Shown: piece by piece, positions 8,090-14,195 of the stretch
Numbering within the stretch: the first letter of the stretch is position 1
Layout: each line of letters opens with the position of its first letter
Source: a virus
IMG/VR virus record: IMGVR_UViG_3300020455_000764
Location: 1 to 20,747 of that record
Length of the DNA stretch: 20,747 bases
Strand: one strand, 5' to 3'
Position numbers and translations under genes: made by a program
Notes under the pieces: generated by a model
Seen by the model: only the letters and a program-made list of their open reading frames with translations
Database searches by the model: none
Told to the model about the DNA's origin: nothing

Positions 8090-8760
8090 TTACTTATTTT
8101 ACTATCTGGTTCTAAAGCAATCCAATATTCAATAGGTTTTACTTTGTTTTTGAAATGTGATATTGATTTACTAGATACAGCGACATCATAATCACCTGAC
8201 ACTATTTTTAGATTCTCAATCTTAAAATTAAATGTAAAATCAGCAGACGCTTCTGTGCCTACAAATTCTTCATAAGAATTAGCAGAATTCTTTTTGTCGT
8301 GTACTTTAAGAATAACATCTTGACCTTTTTTACCTACTAATGATAGATCAGGCAACTTCATAATTGCAGCCATCTTTAATAGTTTGCCTAGTATCTCATC
8401 TTTTAATTCAAAGTTTACATCAGCGTCAGGCATAACTACATCTTTTTGAGGTGAGGTTACAACACTCTCATCTGAATAATAATATTTTGCCTTAGACTTT
8501 GATCCAGTAGAACCAATAGTCATAAACTTTTCATTTGAAATATCCACATCAGGTTTATCTATTGCAGATACAATACCCAATAATTCAGATAAATCATATA
8601 CAGCAAATTGTTTATCAAACGATTCTGTAATCGTTGCCTTTGCTAATATATTCTTCATTGTAGAAATGGTAGATAGTTCACTACCAGGTTTCACTAGAAT
8701 ATTAGTATTGATATCTGAAAAGTTTTTCAATACCTCTAGTGTTTGATCACTTAGTTTCAT
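8086..8760 (-). CDS. 45: T4-type gp45 sliding clamp
   Basis: A processivity clamp that forms a trimeric ring in T4, tethers gp43 and also activates late transcription. The 224-residue protein (T4: 228) opens MKLSDQTLEVLKNFSDINTNIL, matching T4 MKLSKDTTALLKNFATINS, and shares FAVYDLSELLGIVS, the FNFKIENLKIVSGDYDV strand pair and the C-terminal EYWIALEPDS. Two adjacent ATGs are possible (8763 and 8760). A GAGG Shine-Dalgarno inside the upstream gene lies 6 or 9 nt away; I chose 8760 because it restores the T4-like MKLS start. The 5' end overlaps the DUF3310-like gene. If late transcription is T4-like here, gp45 would also matter for TATAAATA-type promoters. Confidence 0.95.
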   Translation of the reverse strand: MKLSDQTLEVLKNFSDINTNILVKPGSELSTISTMKNILAKATITESFDKQFAVYDLSELLGIVSAIDKPDVDISNEKFMTIGSTGSKSKAKYYYSDESVVTSPQKDVVMPDADVNFELKDEILGKLLKMAAIMKLPDLSLVGKKGQDVILKVHDKKNSANSYEEFVGTEASADFTFNFKIENLKIVSGDYDVAVSSKSISHFKNKVKPIEYWIALEPDSKISK

Positions 8761-9016
8761 CATTTGTTTCCTCACTCATTAATAATATAATATAATGGAC
8801 TGCTTTTAACAGGTCAGTCCGATTGTACCCGTTCTTCTTACCATACCTACACAAATATTTAATTGCATTTGCTTGGCAGAAATCTTTATTGATATTCAGG
8901 TGTCTCAAAATATCTTGAACCTGAAAACCCTCATCTGTTGTGGAATAGTGTTGTGTATATGTTGACTGCAAATAAGAGTCAATCTCTTTTATAATTTTTT
9001 CTTCACCGTATTTCAT
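8747..9016 (-). CDS. DUF3310-like phage protein (SaV-like)
   Basis: An 89-residue protein resembling the DUF3310 family found in many phages, where it is often loosely labelled a nucleotide kinase without strong evidence. The diagnostic part is VQDILRHLNINKDFCQANAIKYLCRYGKKNGYNRTDLLKAVHYIILL, with the family's F-x-x-GNAIKY-x-x-R-like helix and the closing K-A-x-HY-I. The open frame extends to an ATG at 9031, but a GAGG lies 5 nt before the ATG at 9016, so the start MKYGEEK is preferred. Its 3' end overlaps the start of gp45 and contains its Shine-Dalgarno. A structured leader with three hairpins lies upstream. Confidence 0.75.
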   Translation of the reverse strand: MKYGEEKIIKEIDSYLQSTYTQHYSTTDEGFQVQDILRHLNINKDFCQANAIKYLCRYGKKNGYNRTDLLKAVHYIILLMSEETNDETK

Positions 9017-9038
9017 CTTCACCTCATTCATAATATAG

Positions 9039-9065
9039 TGGGTATTGTTTGTGGCACAATACCCA
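9039..9065 (-). other. Perfect 10-bp hairpin just upstream of the DUF3310/gp45 gene pair
   Basis: The arms TGGGTATTGT (9039-9048) and ACAATACCCA (9056-9065) pair perfectly around a 7-nt loop. On the minus strand the hairpin ends 22 nt before the ATG at 9016. It has no U-tract in either direction, so it is more likely a 5'-leader element or processing site than a terminator. Confidence 0.6.
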
Positions 9066-9076
9066 AAAGCCTTATG

Positions 9077-9095
9077 GTGTCTCTTAGCAAGACAC
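9077..9095 (-). other. Second leader hairpin upstream of DUF3310/gp45
   Basis: GTGTCT (9077-9082) and AGACAC (9090-9095) form a 6-bp stem with a 7-nt loop. A third, weaker stem (ATAGG/CCTAT, 9106-9127) lies further upstream, so three hairpins are strung along about 90 nt of leader. The sequence superficially recalls a tRNA anticodon arm but has no T-arm. Confidence 0.45.
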
Positions 9096-9133
9096 TCTAC
9101 CTCTAATAGGACTTACGAATTGCCTATCAGTAC

Positions 9134-9141
9134 TATTTATA
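9134..9141 (-). promoter_or_regulatory. TATAAATA, T4 late-promoter-like box
   Basis: An exact match to the T4 late promoter consensus lies on the minus strand 3 nt after the stop of the helix-turn-helix gene and at the head of the leader for DUF3310/gp45. In DNA this AT-rich the octamer is expected several times by chance (two others fall in coding sequence), so only the intergenic position supports it. Confidence 0.35.
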
Positions 9142-9144
9142 CGA

Positions 9145-9414
9145 TTAATAAGCGTATTTAGTACCATAAAGTTTCTGAATCCCAGCAGCAATTATTGCTT
9201 TTGTAGGGGTTCCAACTCTGTAAGAAGTGTTGTTACCATTAGTACCAGTGTTCTGGTTAATGTAGATCATGTGACCTTCACTTCTTAGAGTATCAATCAT
9301 CGCTCTAGGTGATACTAGGTCAAATCTTGATCTTAGAGTCTTCCAGAATACTGGTTGACCTTTATTTAAAAGGTTTAGTACCTTTTGTTTTTTTGATAAT
9401 TTAGCTCTTGCCAT
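9145..9414 (-). CDS. Small winged-helix/helix-turn-helix-like protein
   Basis: An 89-residue basic protein. The core KLSKKQKVLNLLNKGQPVFWKTLRSRFDLVSPRAMIDTLRSEGHMIYINQNTG reads as a winged helix: helix, turn, recognition helix (SPRAMIDTLRSEG), then a beta wing ending in TSYRVG. It is likely a DNA- or RNA-binding regulator; the target is unknown. The frame is open upstream to 9537, but that part overlaps bS21. The ATG at 9414 has a textbook AAGGAG 6 nt upstream, so I used it. It is the last gene of the metallopeptidase-bS21 operon and ends just before the TATAAATA box. Confidence 0.8.
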   Translation of the reverse strand: MARAKLSKKQKVLNLLNKGQPVFWKTLRSRFDLVSPRAMIDTLRSEGHMIYINQNTGTNGNNTSYRVGTPTKAIIAAGIQKLYGTKYAY

Positions 9415-9490
9415 TCTTATCTCCTTCTGTTTTGCCACTTCACTTGTAAACACATTCTGAACCCATAGTGGCACATGGATACCGAATATC

Positions 9491-9700
9491 TTAGGAGTGC
9501 CTTTCACGGCGTCTCCGTAATCTTTTTTCTTTTGCAACTCTTCTCAAACTCTCTTTATGTTTTCGTTGTCTCTTCAAACTTGGTTTCTCATAAGACTCTC
9601 TTAGTCTCAACTCACGAAGGATACCTTCCTTCATTAACTTCTTTTTTAACTGGCGAATAGCCCTCTCAACATTATTACCCTTGACTACTACTTGTACCAT
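9491..9700 (-). CDS. rpsU: Ribosomal protein bS21
   Basis: A 69-residue, strongly basic homologue of small-subunit protein S21, which sits near the anti-Shine-Dalgarno end of 16S rRNA and helps translation initiation. The match runs the whole length: [20 protein letters not shown], a [16 protein letters not shown] core (family: GI-REM-R-YEKPS) and an Arg/Lys-rich tail. The MVQV...NNV start is like alphaproteobacterial S21, which hints at the host. It overlaps the upstream metallopeptidase gene by 26 nt and its ATG has only a poor AAAGAG nearby, so reinitiation is likely. bS21 genes are known in some phages, including pelagiphages. The product could replace host S21 on the ribosome and bias initiation towards phage mRNA; that effect is inference. 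Confidence 0.93.
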   Translation of the reverse strand: MVQVVVKGNNVERAIRQLKKKLMKEGILRELRLRESYEKPSLKRQRKHKESLRRVAKEKRLRRRRERHS

Positions 9701-10040
9701 ACTCTTTATCTATTTGTTCCTTTATATAATCCATCAACCAAGGGTTGTCAACAAAGACATTCATTATACCATTTGTTAGTGTATTCACAATCTTTTCTTC
9801 TTTGTCAAACTTTTCCATAGTCTGAACCATACCATATTGATATACAATGCCATGTATAACTTCGTGTAATAAAGTATTGGCACCGTGTAGTGTTTCAACA
9901 TAGTCACCTCTTAAACCAATCTTACGCTCATTATTAAAGAATTCACCAACTGCCTCTTCGGTAGTGGCAAATGATTCTGGCCAGATATCAATATCATATT
10001 TTTGATAACCAATTTTAATCTGATTTTGTAATTTACTCAT
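9675..10040 (-). CDS. Small HExxH metallopeptidase-like protein
   Basis: A 121-residue protein with a zinc-binding HEVIH motif (H59, E60, H63) and a downstream EEKIVNTL segment whose E82 is a plausible third ligand, the pattern of compact ImmA/IrrE- or SprT-like zincins. The N-terminal part ([16 protein letters not shown]) and the GLRGDY strand also fit small phage zincins of this type. The target is unknown; a host or phage regulatory protein is possible. No signal peptide is present. The ATG at 10040 lies 6 nt from a near-consensus -10 box with no Shine-Dalgarno, so translation is probably leaderless. It is the first gene of an operon with bS21 and the helix-turn-helix protein. Confidence 0.8.
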   Translation of the reverse strand: MSKLQNQIKIGYQKYDIDIWPESFATTEEAVGEFFNNERKIGLRGDYVETLHGANTLLHEVIHGIVYQYGMVQTMEKFDKEEKIVNTLTNGIMNVFVDNPWLMDYIKEQIDKEYGTSSSQG

Positions 10041-10046
10041 ATGTTT

Positions 10047-10075
10047 ATTATACTAAATTTTTTATCATAAGTCAA
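10047..10075 (-). promoter_or_regulatory. Near-consensus sigma70 promoter with ATG at the expected start site
   Basis: The minus strand shows TTGACT (10075-10070), a 17-nt spacer and TATAAT (10052-10047), then 6 nt to the ATG of the metallopeptidase gene. The expected transcription start coincides with the start codon. It shares GCTTGACT and the 17-nt spacer with the gp43 promoter. Confidence 0.75.
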
Positions 10076-10090
10076 GCCTTAAATACAAAT

Positions 10091-10123
10091 CTACACCAAA
10101 GACCATTACAATCTTTGGTGTAG
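10091..10123 (-). terminator. Strong hairpin after the MoxR/CobS-like gene, probable terminator
   Basis: The arms CTACACCAAAGA (10091-10102) and TCTTTGGTGTAG (10112-10123) form a perfect 12-bp stem with a 9-nt loop, 18 nt after the CobS-like stop. The following minus-strand bases (ATTTGTATTT) are only moderately U-rich, so termination may be partial or the hairpin may protect the mRNA 3' end. Confidence 0.6.
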
Positions 10124-10141
10124 CAAGGACTATAATAGATT

Positions 10142-11326
10142 TTAGAAGTTTTGGTTATCTACTTCTTCCTCACTATCATTGGATTCTTCTTCTATTTCCT
10201 CTTGACCATAATTTGACACATCTTCCCCAGCGTCAACTTTGGTATAGAGGTCTAAGAAACTTGCCTTAGTATCATCATCAAATCTATTGACACATAACTC
10301 AATCGCCTTCATTTTATCTGAGAAGATAGAATAGGCCTCAATGATGTGGACTAATCGTCTAGTGGATATGATCTCATCAATACCACCATCATAGTAGGTT
10401 TTTCTGATAACATCTGCCCAGGTCACTAGATTTTTAGCATACTCTGAAGCAGTTTTGTTTACTAAGTCTTTTGTTTTAAGAACATTCTCTAGGATTCTAT
10501 TCTCAATCTTTACAGTAGGATAACTTTGTTCAACTGTGATTGGGAATCTTTCTAGAAATGCCTCGTTAAGAACATTGGTACCGATAAATTTACCACTATC
10601 AGAACCTTGCCCTTTAGTGTTGGCAGTAGCAACAACTGTGAAACCATCTTTTGGTTTAACAAACTTGTTAATCTTTTTAACAAAGATACCGTTGCCTTCT
10701 AAGATCGGTTGTAAACACATAATCTTATTTGAAGCAAGGTCAATCTCATCTAAGAGAAGAACAGCGCCTCTTTCCATTGCCTCGATAACTGGCCCGTTCT
10801 GCCAGACTGTATCGCCATCACGCAATCTATAACCACCGAGTAAGTCATCCTCATCGGTCTCAATCGTAATATTGACACGGATCAATTCTCTATTCAACTC
10901 GGCAGCAGCCTGGGTGACATTTAAAGTCTTACCATTACCAGATAAACCAGTAATGAATATTGGATAGAAACTTTTTGATTTTAATATTGACTTGATATCT
11001 TTGAAATGACCCCAAGGTACAAACTCAGCAAATCTATTTGGCACAACTTTGCCTTCTAAACTTGATACTATATAAGCAGCCTTAGTTTCAATTTTGTCAT
11101 TGACATCAATTTTTTCAGGTTCAACAACTTCAGTCTTAACAGGTACTGAACCTTTGATTGGTAATTGATATTGACCTCTAGAGATTTTGTACTTATCATT
11201 TTTTAACCAAGACTGATTTTTATAACCATTCTCTTTTTGAAAAGTATTAATATCATTTCTAGAGACTACATCAGTACCGAGAGCAGAATACATCGCCTCG
11301 GCAAATTGTTTTTGTGATTGATTCAT
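10142..11326 (-). CDS. MoxR/CobS-like AAA+ ATPase
   Basis: A 394-residue AAA+ ATPase of the MoxR/CobS type. Residues 1-56 form a small N-terminal domain also found alone in the 82-residue gene nearby. The ATPase core has Walker A GLSGNGKT (127-134), the YRLRDG-x-x-VWQNGPV insert characteristic of CobS/MoxR (166-180), Walker B VLLLDEID (189-196), sensor 1 ATAN (233-236) and the ERFP segment near R260. The tail is very acidic. CobS works with CobT in cobalt chelation, but phage versions are more likely general MoxR-VWA remodelling pairs; the neighbouring VWA protein supports this. The ATG at 11326 has AGGA 8 nt upstream and a leader of about 30 nt behind promoter A (11361-11389). Confidence 0.88.
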   Translation of the reverse strand: MNQSQKQFAEAMYSALGTDVVSRNDINTFQKENGYKNQSWLKNDKYKISRGQYQLPIKGSVPVKTEVVEPEKIDVNDKIETKAAYIVSSLEGKVVPNRFAEFVPWGHFKDIKSILKSKSFYPIFITGLSGNGKTLNVTQAAAELNRELIRVNITIETDEDDLLGGYRLRDGDTVWQNGPVIEAMERGAVLLLDEIDLASNKIMCLQPILEGNGIFVKKINKFVKPKDGFTVVATANTKGQGSDSGKFIGTNVLNEAFLERFPITVEQSYPTVKIENRILENVLKTKDLVNKTASEYAKNLVTWADVIRKTYYDGGIDEIISTRRLVHIIEAYSIFSDKMKAIELCVNRFDDDTKASFLDLYTKVDAGEDVSNYGQEEIEEESNDSEEEVDNQNF

Positions 11327-11360
11327 ATTATAGTCCTTTTGTTTTCTTTAATATACTATT

Positions 11361-11389
11361 AGGCTAACATTTTTTTTAGTGAAAAACAA
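11361..11389 (-). promoter_or_regulatory. Promoter A of the CobS-like gene (TTGTTT-17-TAGCCT)
   Basis: The minus strand has TTGTTT (11389-11384), 17 nt of spacer and TAGCCT (11366-11361) followed by AAT. The same -35 box, spacer length and TAGC-A/C-TAAT -10 region occur upstream of the CobT-like gene, embedded in a shared 22-nt block. Each box alone is weak; the duplication is the main evidence. Confidence 0.55.
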
Positions 11390-11403
11390 GCGAATAATGG
11401 ATT
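11382..11403 (-). repeat. 22-nt promoter-region repeat, copy A
   Basis: This block matches 14057-14078 at 21 of 22 positions and includes CCATTATTCGCTTG upstream of and into the -35 box (copy B has T in place of the second C). The two copies lie upstream of the CobS-like and CobT-like genes in the same orientation. Confidence 0.8.
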
Positions 11404-11442
11404 GTAAGTCATTGTATTATAAAGGTTAACCATGATTATCTT

Positions 11443-11468
11443 AGAGTGTTGCAAAAATGCAACACTCT
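11443..11468 (-). terminator. Perfect 11-bp hairpin after the 82-residue gene, probable terminator
   Basis: The arms AGAGTGTTGCA (11443-11453) and TGCAACACTCT (11458-11468) pair around a 4-nt loop, 11 nt past the stop of the 82-residue gene. A TTTT follows on the plus side only, so in the minus direction it is a strong stem without a U-tract. The segment 11445-11458 is identical to 14131-14144. Confidence 0.55.
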
Positions 11469-11479
11469 TTTCATTGAAA

Positions 11480-11728
11480 TTAGTCAATATTATCAACTGT
11501 TTCAACTGATTCGGCAGACGCTTCTGCTTCTGCAAAAGTCTCTTCCAAAGAAGGCAATCTATATTCCCCTCTTCCCACTCTAAACTGATGGTCTTTCATC
11601 AGCCAAGCAGGTTTCTTAACGCCAGTCTTGGCGCCAAGGTCGATAATGCCTTGTCTAGTAATAGTACCAGAATAACCATTATCATTAGCAGTCTTTACGA
11701 ATGCCTTTTGGTTTTTATCTAGGTTCAT
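11480..11728 (-). CDS. Stand-alone homologue of the CobS-like N-terminal domain
   Basis: An 82-residue protein. Residues 6-59 align with residues 1-56 of the CobS-like ATPase: both have a short helical opening, a T/N-x-x-GI/IN-x-x helix, then WL-x(3-4)-KF/Y-x-x-x-RG-x-Y-x-LP (here KPAWLMKDHQFRVGRGEYRLP, broken across positions 39-59). The remaining tail is Glu/Ser/Ala-rich and acidic. The domain may bind the VWA partner or a substrate, with this free copy acting as adaptor or competitor; this is inference. The gene starts 13 nt after the CobT-like stop with a GGGA upstream, so the two are co-transcribed, and a hairpin follows its stop. Confidence 0.8.
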   Translation of the reverse strand: MNLDKNQKAFVKTANDNGYSGTITRQGIIDLGAKTGVKKPAWLMKDHQFRVGRGEYRLPSLEETFAEAEASAESVETVDNID

Positions 11729-11741
11729 TTTATTGTTCCCT

Positions 11742-14027
11742 TTAGGCGACTAGTTTTATGAATCGGTTAAGTACGAAACGACTTTGTAAAGAACCAGTTC
11801 TGGATTTAGCAAAGAGTCTTTTCAACTCACCCGTTTTAGCATTTTCTGATGGGGTCGCCATAGCCTCATCGGAAACTTTCATTGATTGCGAAGCAATCGT
11901 ATAATGTTCATCATAAGGAGTATTATGTTTACCTCTCTCGGTAACAATACACTTATTCTTTTTCCACTCTTGATGTAAATTCTGTCTTGTCTTTTCTGAG
12001 ACATTGTAATAACCATTGTCAATTTTACCGTGTGTCTCTTGATGTTGCCACATATCAACACCTTTTCTACTTTGAATATAGAAGCCAACAACTTTTGTGC
12101 CTGTCTCATATCTCAAGTTCTCAATAAGATTTCTGGTAAATGATCTACTTGAATTGGACTTGTATTGTCTTTTATTTTTTCTACTCACAAAATAAGTATT
12201 GAGGCCATTAGATGGTGCCCAATCACGATACCTGATATGATCTGGTTCATATCTTTTACAACCACTATCTGAATACCCGTCAGTCAATATAATAGTATTC
12301 ATTTTATCAATATTGTATTTTGAAATAAACTCAGGAACTAAAGTATGAAAAGCAATAAGAGCGTCATTCAATGGTGTTGATGACATATGGTAATTTTGAG
12401 GATAAGTTATATCATCCCAAATATTATCATCAAACATATTTCTTCTACTTCTAAACCCGCCGATTGAATTAGCGAGAGCATAAAGGTTGAATAGATTAGT
12501 TTCATAATCTTTGTTATTCATTCTAGAAGATGACCAGTTTATCAATCTGAAATCGCCATCAACTCTTGTATCGCCTAATTTGTATTTAACATTATCATCT
12601 TTAAATTCTCTATAATGTCTGCTGTTTTCAGAATTATTAGTAAAAGCATAAACTTCGTAAGGTACATTAATTTTTCTACAAAACATAGTTAGGTTAATTA
12701 ACTGTTCAACTGTCGGTAAAATTTTATCGTGCATAGAACCTGACCAGTCTAACAATAACATCAAGCCGTGGTTCTTGCCATCAGGTATAATTGTTAATCT
12801 TTTGAATACATCATCAGCATATTTGTATGAATGTAATTTAAGGGGATCAATAACGCCAGTCTTATCTGAAGAGGCACGAGCATATAAAGCAGCAGATTTT
12901 TTCTGTTCAAATTCTTTAACTAGATACATCACAGTTTTAAGTGATCTCTTAGCAAACTTTTTATATTCAGTTTTAGCAGAAACGAATGCCTGTTTAGTTC
13001 TTTCAGGTTCTCTATAATAAGAGCCATTATCTAACATATGTGCCCAATGTTTATTAAAGTCTCTAATTACATCTTTATAGTCAACAATAATATCTTTCTG
13101 GTTAAACTTATGTAAATAAGCATACTCATTGTTTTTAGCGTCTTTATCTAAAATTTCATCTCTCATTGATTCCCAGTTTCTGTCAGTTTCAGAAATTGCC
13201 TGATCTAAGTTGTCTGTTTTACCAGCAACACCAGTAGAAACTGGGTCTCTTTGTTGTATCTCTTCTTCTTTGTCTTTTTTATTATTTGAAGAAGCGTCAC
13301 CCTCTTCGCCTTCTTCTTCAGCCTCATCTTTCATAGTGCCGTCTGTATTTAAAGGTTGAGCATTTTCTTTTTCTTCGTCTGTCAACTCTTCAGGTTTAAC
13401 TTCTTCGTATTCATGGTCATCAAAATTGATTTCTTGATCTCTACCTTTTTCTTCTCTTTCAACATTACAATATTCTTGCAACAATTTAGAAACTTTAATC
13501 ACATCTTCTGGTGTTTCTAGTTCTTCGATCATCTTAACAAATCTCATCTCTTCATTTGTGAATTCTACATCTGAAGAAATATGAGAAGATTTAAAATGAA
13601 TATTTAATCTATCAATTAAAAGGTAATCGTTAATATCTTTATCAACTGTACCAAAGAAGTTTTTGGCAATCAGTTCTCTATAACCACGAATGAATGATTG
13701 TCTTAAACCATTATATCGTCTCTTAATAAGTTTTTCAATACGAGCATCCTCAACAACATTTACTATTGAGTGATTAATTTTTTGTTTATGTGCCTTAGTC
13801 AATAATGACATTGGCGTATATAAAGCGTGGCCAACTTCGTGTGCCACAAATAAGTCGGTGACTGGTTCTGATAAGTCTTTTTTCCAGATAGGTAATGTTA
13901 AGATACGATTCTTAACATCAAAGGAAGCAGTCTGAGTCTTTTTATATTGAACCTCTAGACTTTCTGTAGCAAGAAGATTCGCAAGATACGACTTTGATTC
14001 TTTGTTGACTATATATTTCTGTCTCAT
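11742..14027 (-). CDS. CobT-like protein with HExxH and VWA domains
   Basis: A 761-residue protein, the largest complete gene here. Residues about 1-130 hold a zincin-like site, AHEVGHALYTP (H63, E64, H67), with E93 in NVVEDARIEK as probable third ligand. Residues about 195-265 are a low-complexity acidic linker. The C-terminal half is a von Willebrand A domain with the MIDAS motif DWSGS (D427, S429, S431) and a later ILTDGYSDSG. Phage and bacterial CobT-like proteins of this type pair with MoxR/CobS ATPases to insert metals or remodel complexes; the peptidase-like site suggests proteolysis or metal handling. The substrate is unknown. The ATG at 14027 lies 8 nt from the -10 box of promoter B with no Shine-Dalgarno, so the mRNA may be leaderless. 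Confidence 0.85.
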   Translation of the reverse strand: MRQKYIVNKESKSYLANLLATESLEVQYKKTQTASFDVKNRILTLPIWKKDLSEPVTDLFVAHEVGHALYTPMSLLTKAHKQKINHSIVNVVEDARIEKLIKRRYNGLRQSFIRGYRELIAKNFFGTVDKDINDYLLIDRLNIHFKSSHISSDVEFTNEEMRFVKMIEELETPEDVIKVSKLLQEYCNVEREEKGRDQEINFDDHEYEEVKPEELTDEEKENAQPLNTDGTMKDEAEEEGEEGDASSNNKKDKEEEIQQRDPVSTGVAGKTDNLDQAISETDRNWESMRDEILDKDAKNNEYAYLHKFNQKDIIVDYKDVIRDFNKHWAHMLDNGSYYREPERTKQAFVSAKTEYKKFAKRSLKTVMYLVKEFEQKKSAALYARASSDKTGVIDPLKLHSYKYADDVFKRLTIIPDGKNHGLMLLLDWSGSMHDKILPTVEQLINLTMFCRKINVPYEVYAFTNNSENSRHYREFKDDNVKYKLGDTRVDGDFRLINWSSSRMNNKDYETNLFNLYALANSIGGFRSRRNMFDDNIWDDITYPQNYHMSSTPLNDALIAFHTLVPEFISKYNIDKMNTIILTDGYSDSGCKRYEPDHIRYRDWAPSNGLNTYFVSRKNKRQYKSNSSRSFTRNLIENLRYETGTKVVGFYIQSRKGVDMWQHQETHGKIDNGYYNVSEKTRQNLHQEWKKNKCIVTERGKHNTPYDEHYTIASQSMKVSDEAMATPSENAKTGELKRLFAKSRTGSLQSRFVLNRFIKLVA

Positions 14028-14035
14028 ATGTCATT

Positions 14036-14064
14036 ATGCTACTACATATTGGTATCAAAAACAA
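14036..14064 (-). promoter_or_regulatory. Promoter B of the CobT-like gene (TTGTTT-17-TAGCAT)
   Basis: The minus strand has TTGTTT (14064-14059), a 17-nt spacer and TAGCAT (14041-14036) followed by AAT. It matches promoter A in both boxes, spacing and upstream block. The ATG at 14027 starts 8 nt after the -10 box, so the leader would be absent or only a few bases. Confidence 0.55.
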
Positions 14065-14078
14065 GCAAATAATGGATT
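14057..14078 (-). repeat. 22-nt promoter-region repeat, copy B
   Basis: This is the second copy of the block at 11382-11403, with one difference (T in place of C before GCTTG). It covers the -35 box and about 14 nt upstream, the usual place for an activator site or UP element. Confidence 0.8.
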
Positions 14079-14127
14079 ATTCCGCTATTTAAAATCAAGT
14101 AAAATCAATAACTTAGGCGATAGTCTC

Positions 14128-14155
14128 AAAAGTGTTGCAAAAATATCACACTTTT
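14128..14155. other. Hairpin between the divergent CobT-like and hsp20 promoters
   Basis: AAAAGTGT (14128-14135) and ACACTTTT (14148-14155) form an 8-bp stem with a 12-nt loop. The inner 14 nt at 14131-14144 are identical to 11445-11458 in the other intergenic region. It could block antisense read-through between the divergent genes, or form part of a duplicated control region. Confidence 0.45.
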
Positions 14156-14158
14156 TAC

Positions 14159-14190
14159 TTGATTTTTTGAGAAAAATACTTATATATATT
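14159..14190 (+). promoter_or_regulatory. Candidate sigma70 promoter for hsp20
   Basis: TTGATT (14159-14164) lies upstream of a TATATATATT run (14181-14190) that offers a -10 box with 16, 18 or 20 nt spacing. Transcription would begin near 14196, right at the first hairpin of the leader. No sigma32-type boxes were seen. The exact -10 is ambiguous because of the alternating TA run. Confidence 0.4.
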
Positions 14191-14195
14191 AGTAT

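Noticed and set aside
9039-9130. tRNA gene on the minus strand (D-arm-like GGTAGAG and anticodon-arm-like stem)
   Set aside because: The loop lacks U33 in the best pairing, there is no T-arm, and no acceptor stem can be formed.
9415-9537. N-terminal extension of the helix-turn-helix gene
   Set aside because: It would overlap bS21, while the ATG at 9414 has an ideal Shine-Dalgarno.
11879-12109. 76-codon minus-strand frame
   Set aside because: It lies inside the CobT-like gene in another frame, with no ribosome-binding site or recognisable protein.
14057-14078. T4 MotA middle-promoter box (TTTGCTTGT)
   Set aside because: The spacing to any acceptable -10 is wrong for MotA, the other copy has C in place of the key T, and the -35/-10 reading fits both copies better.
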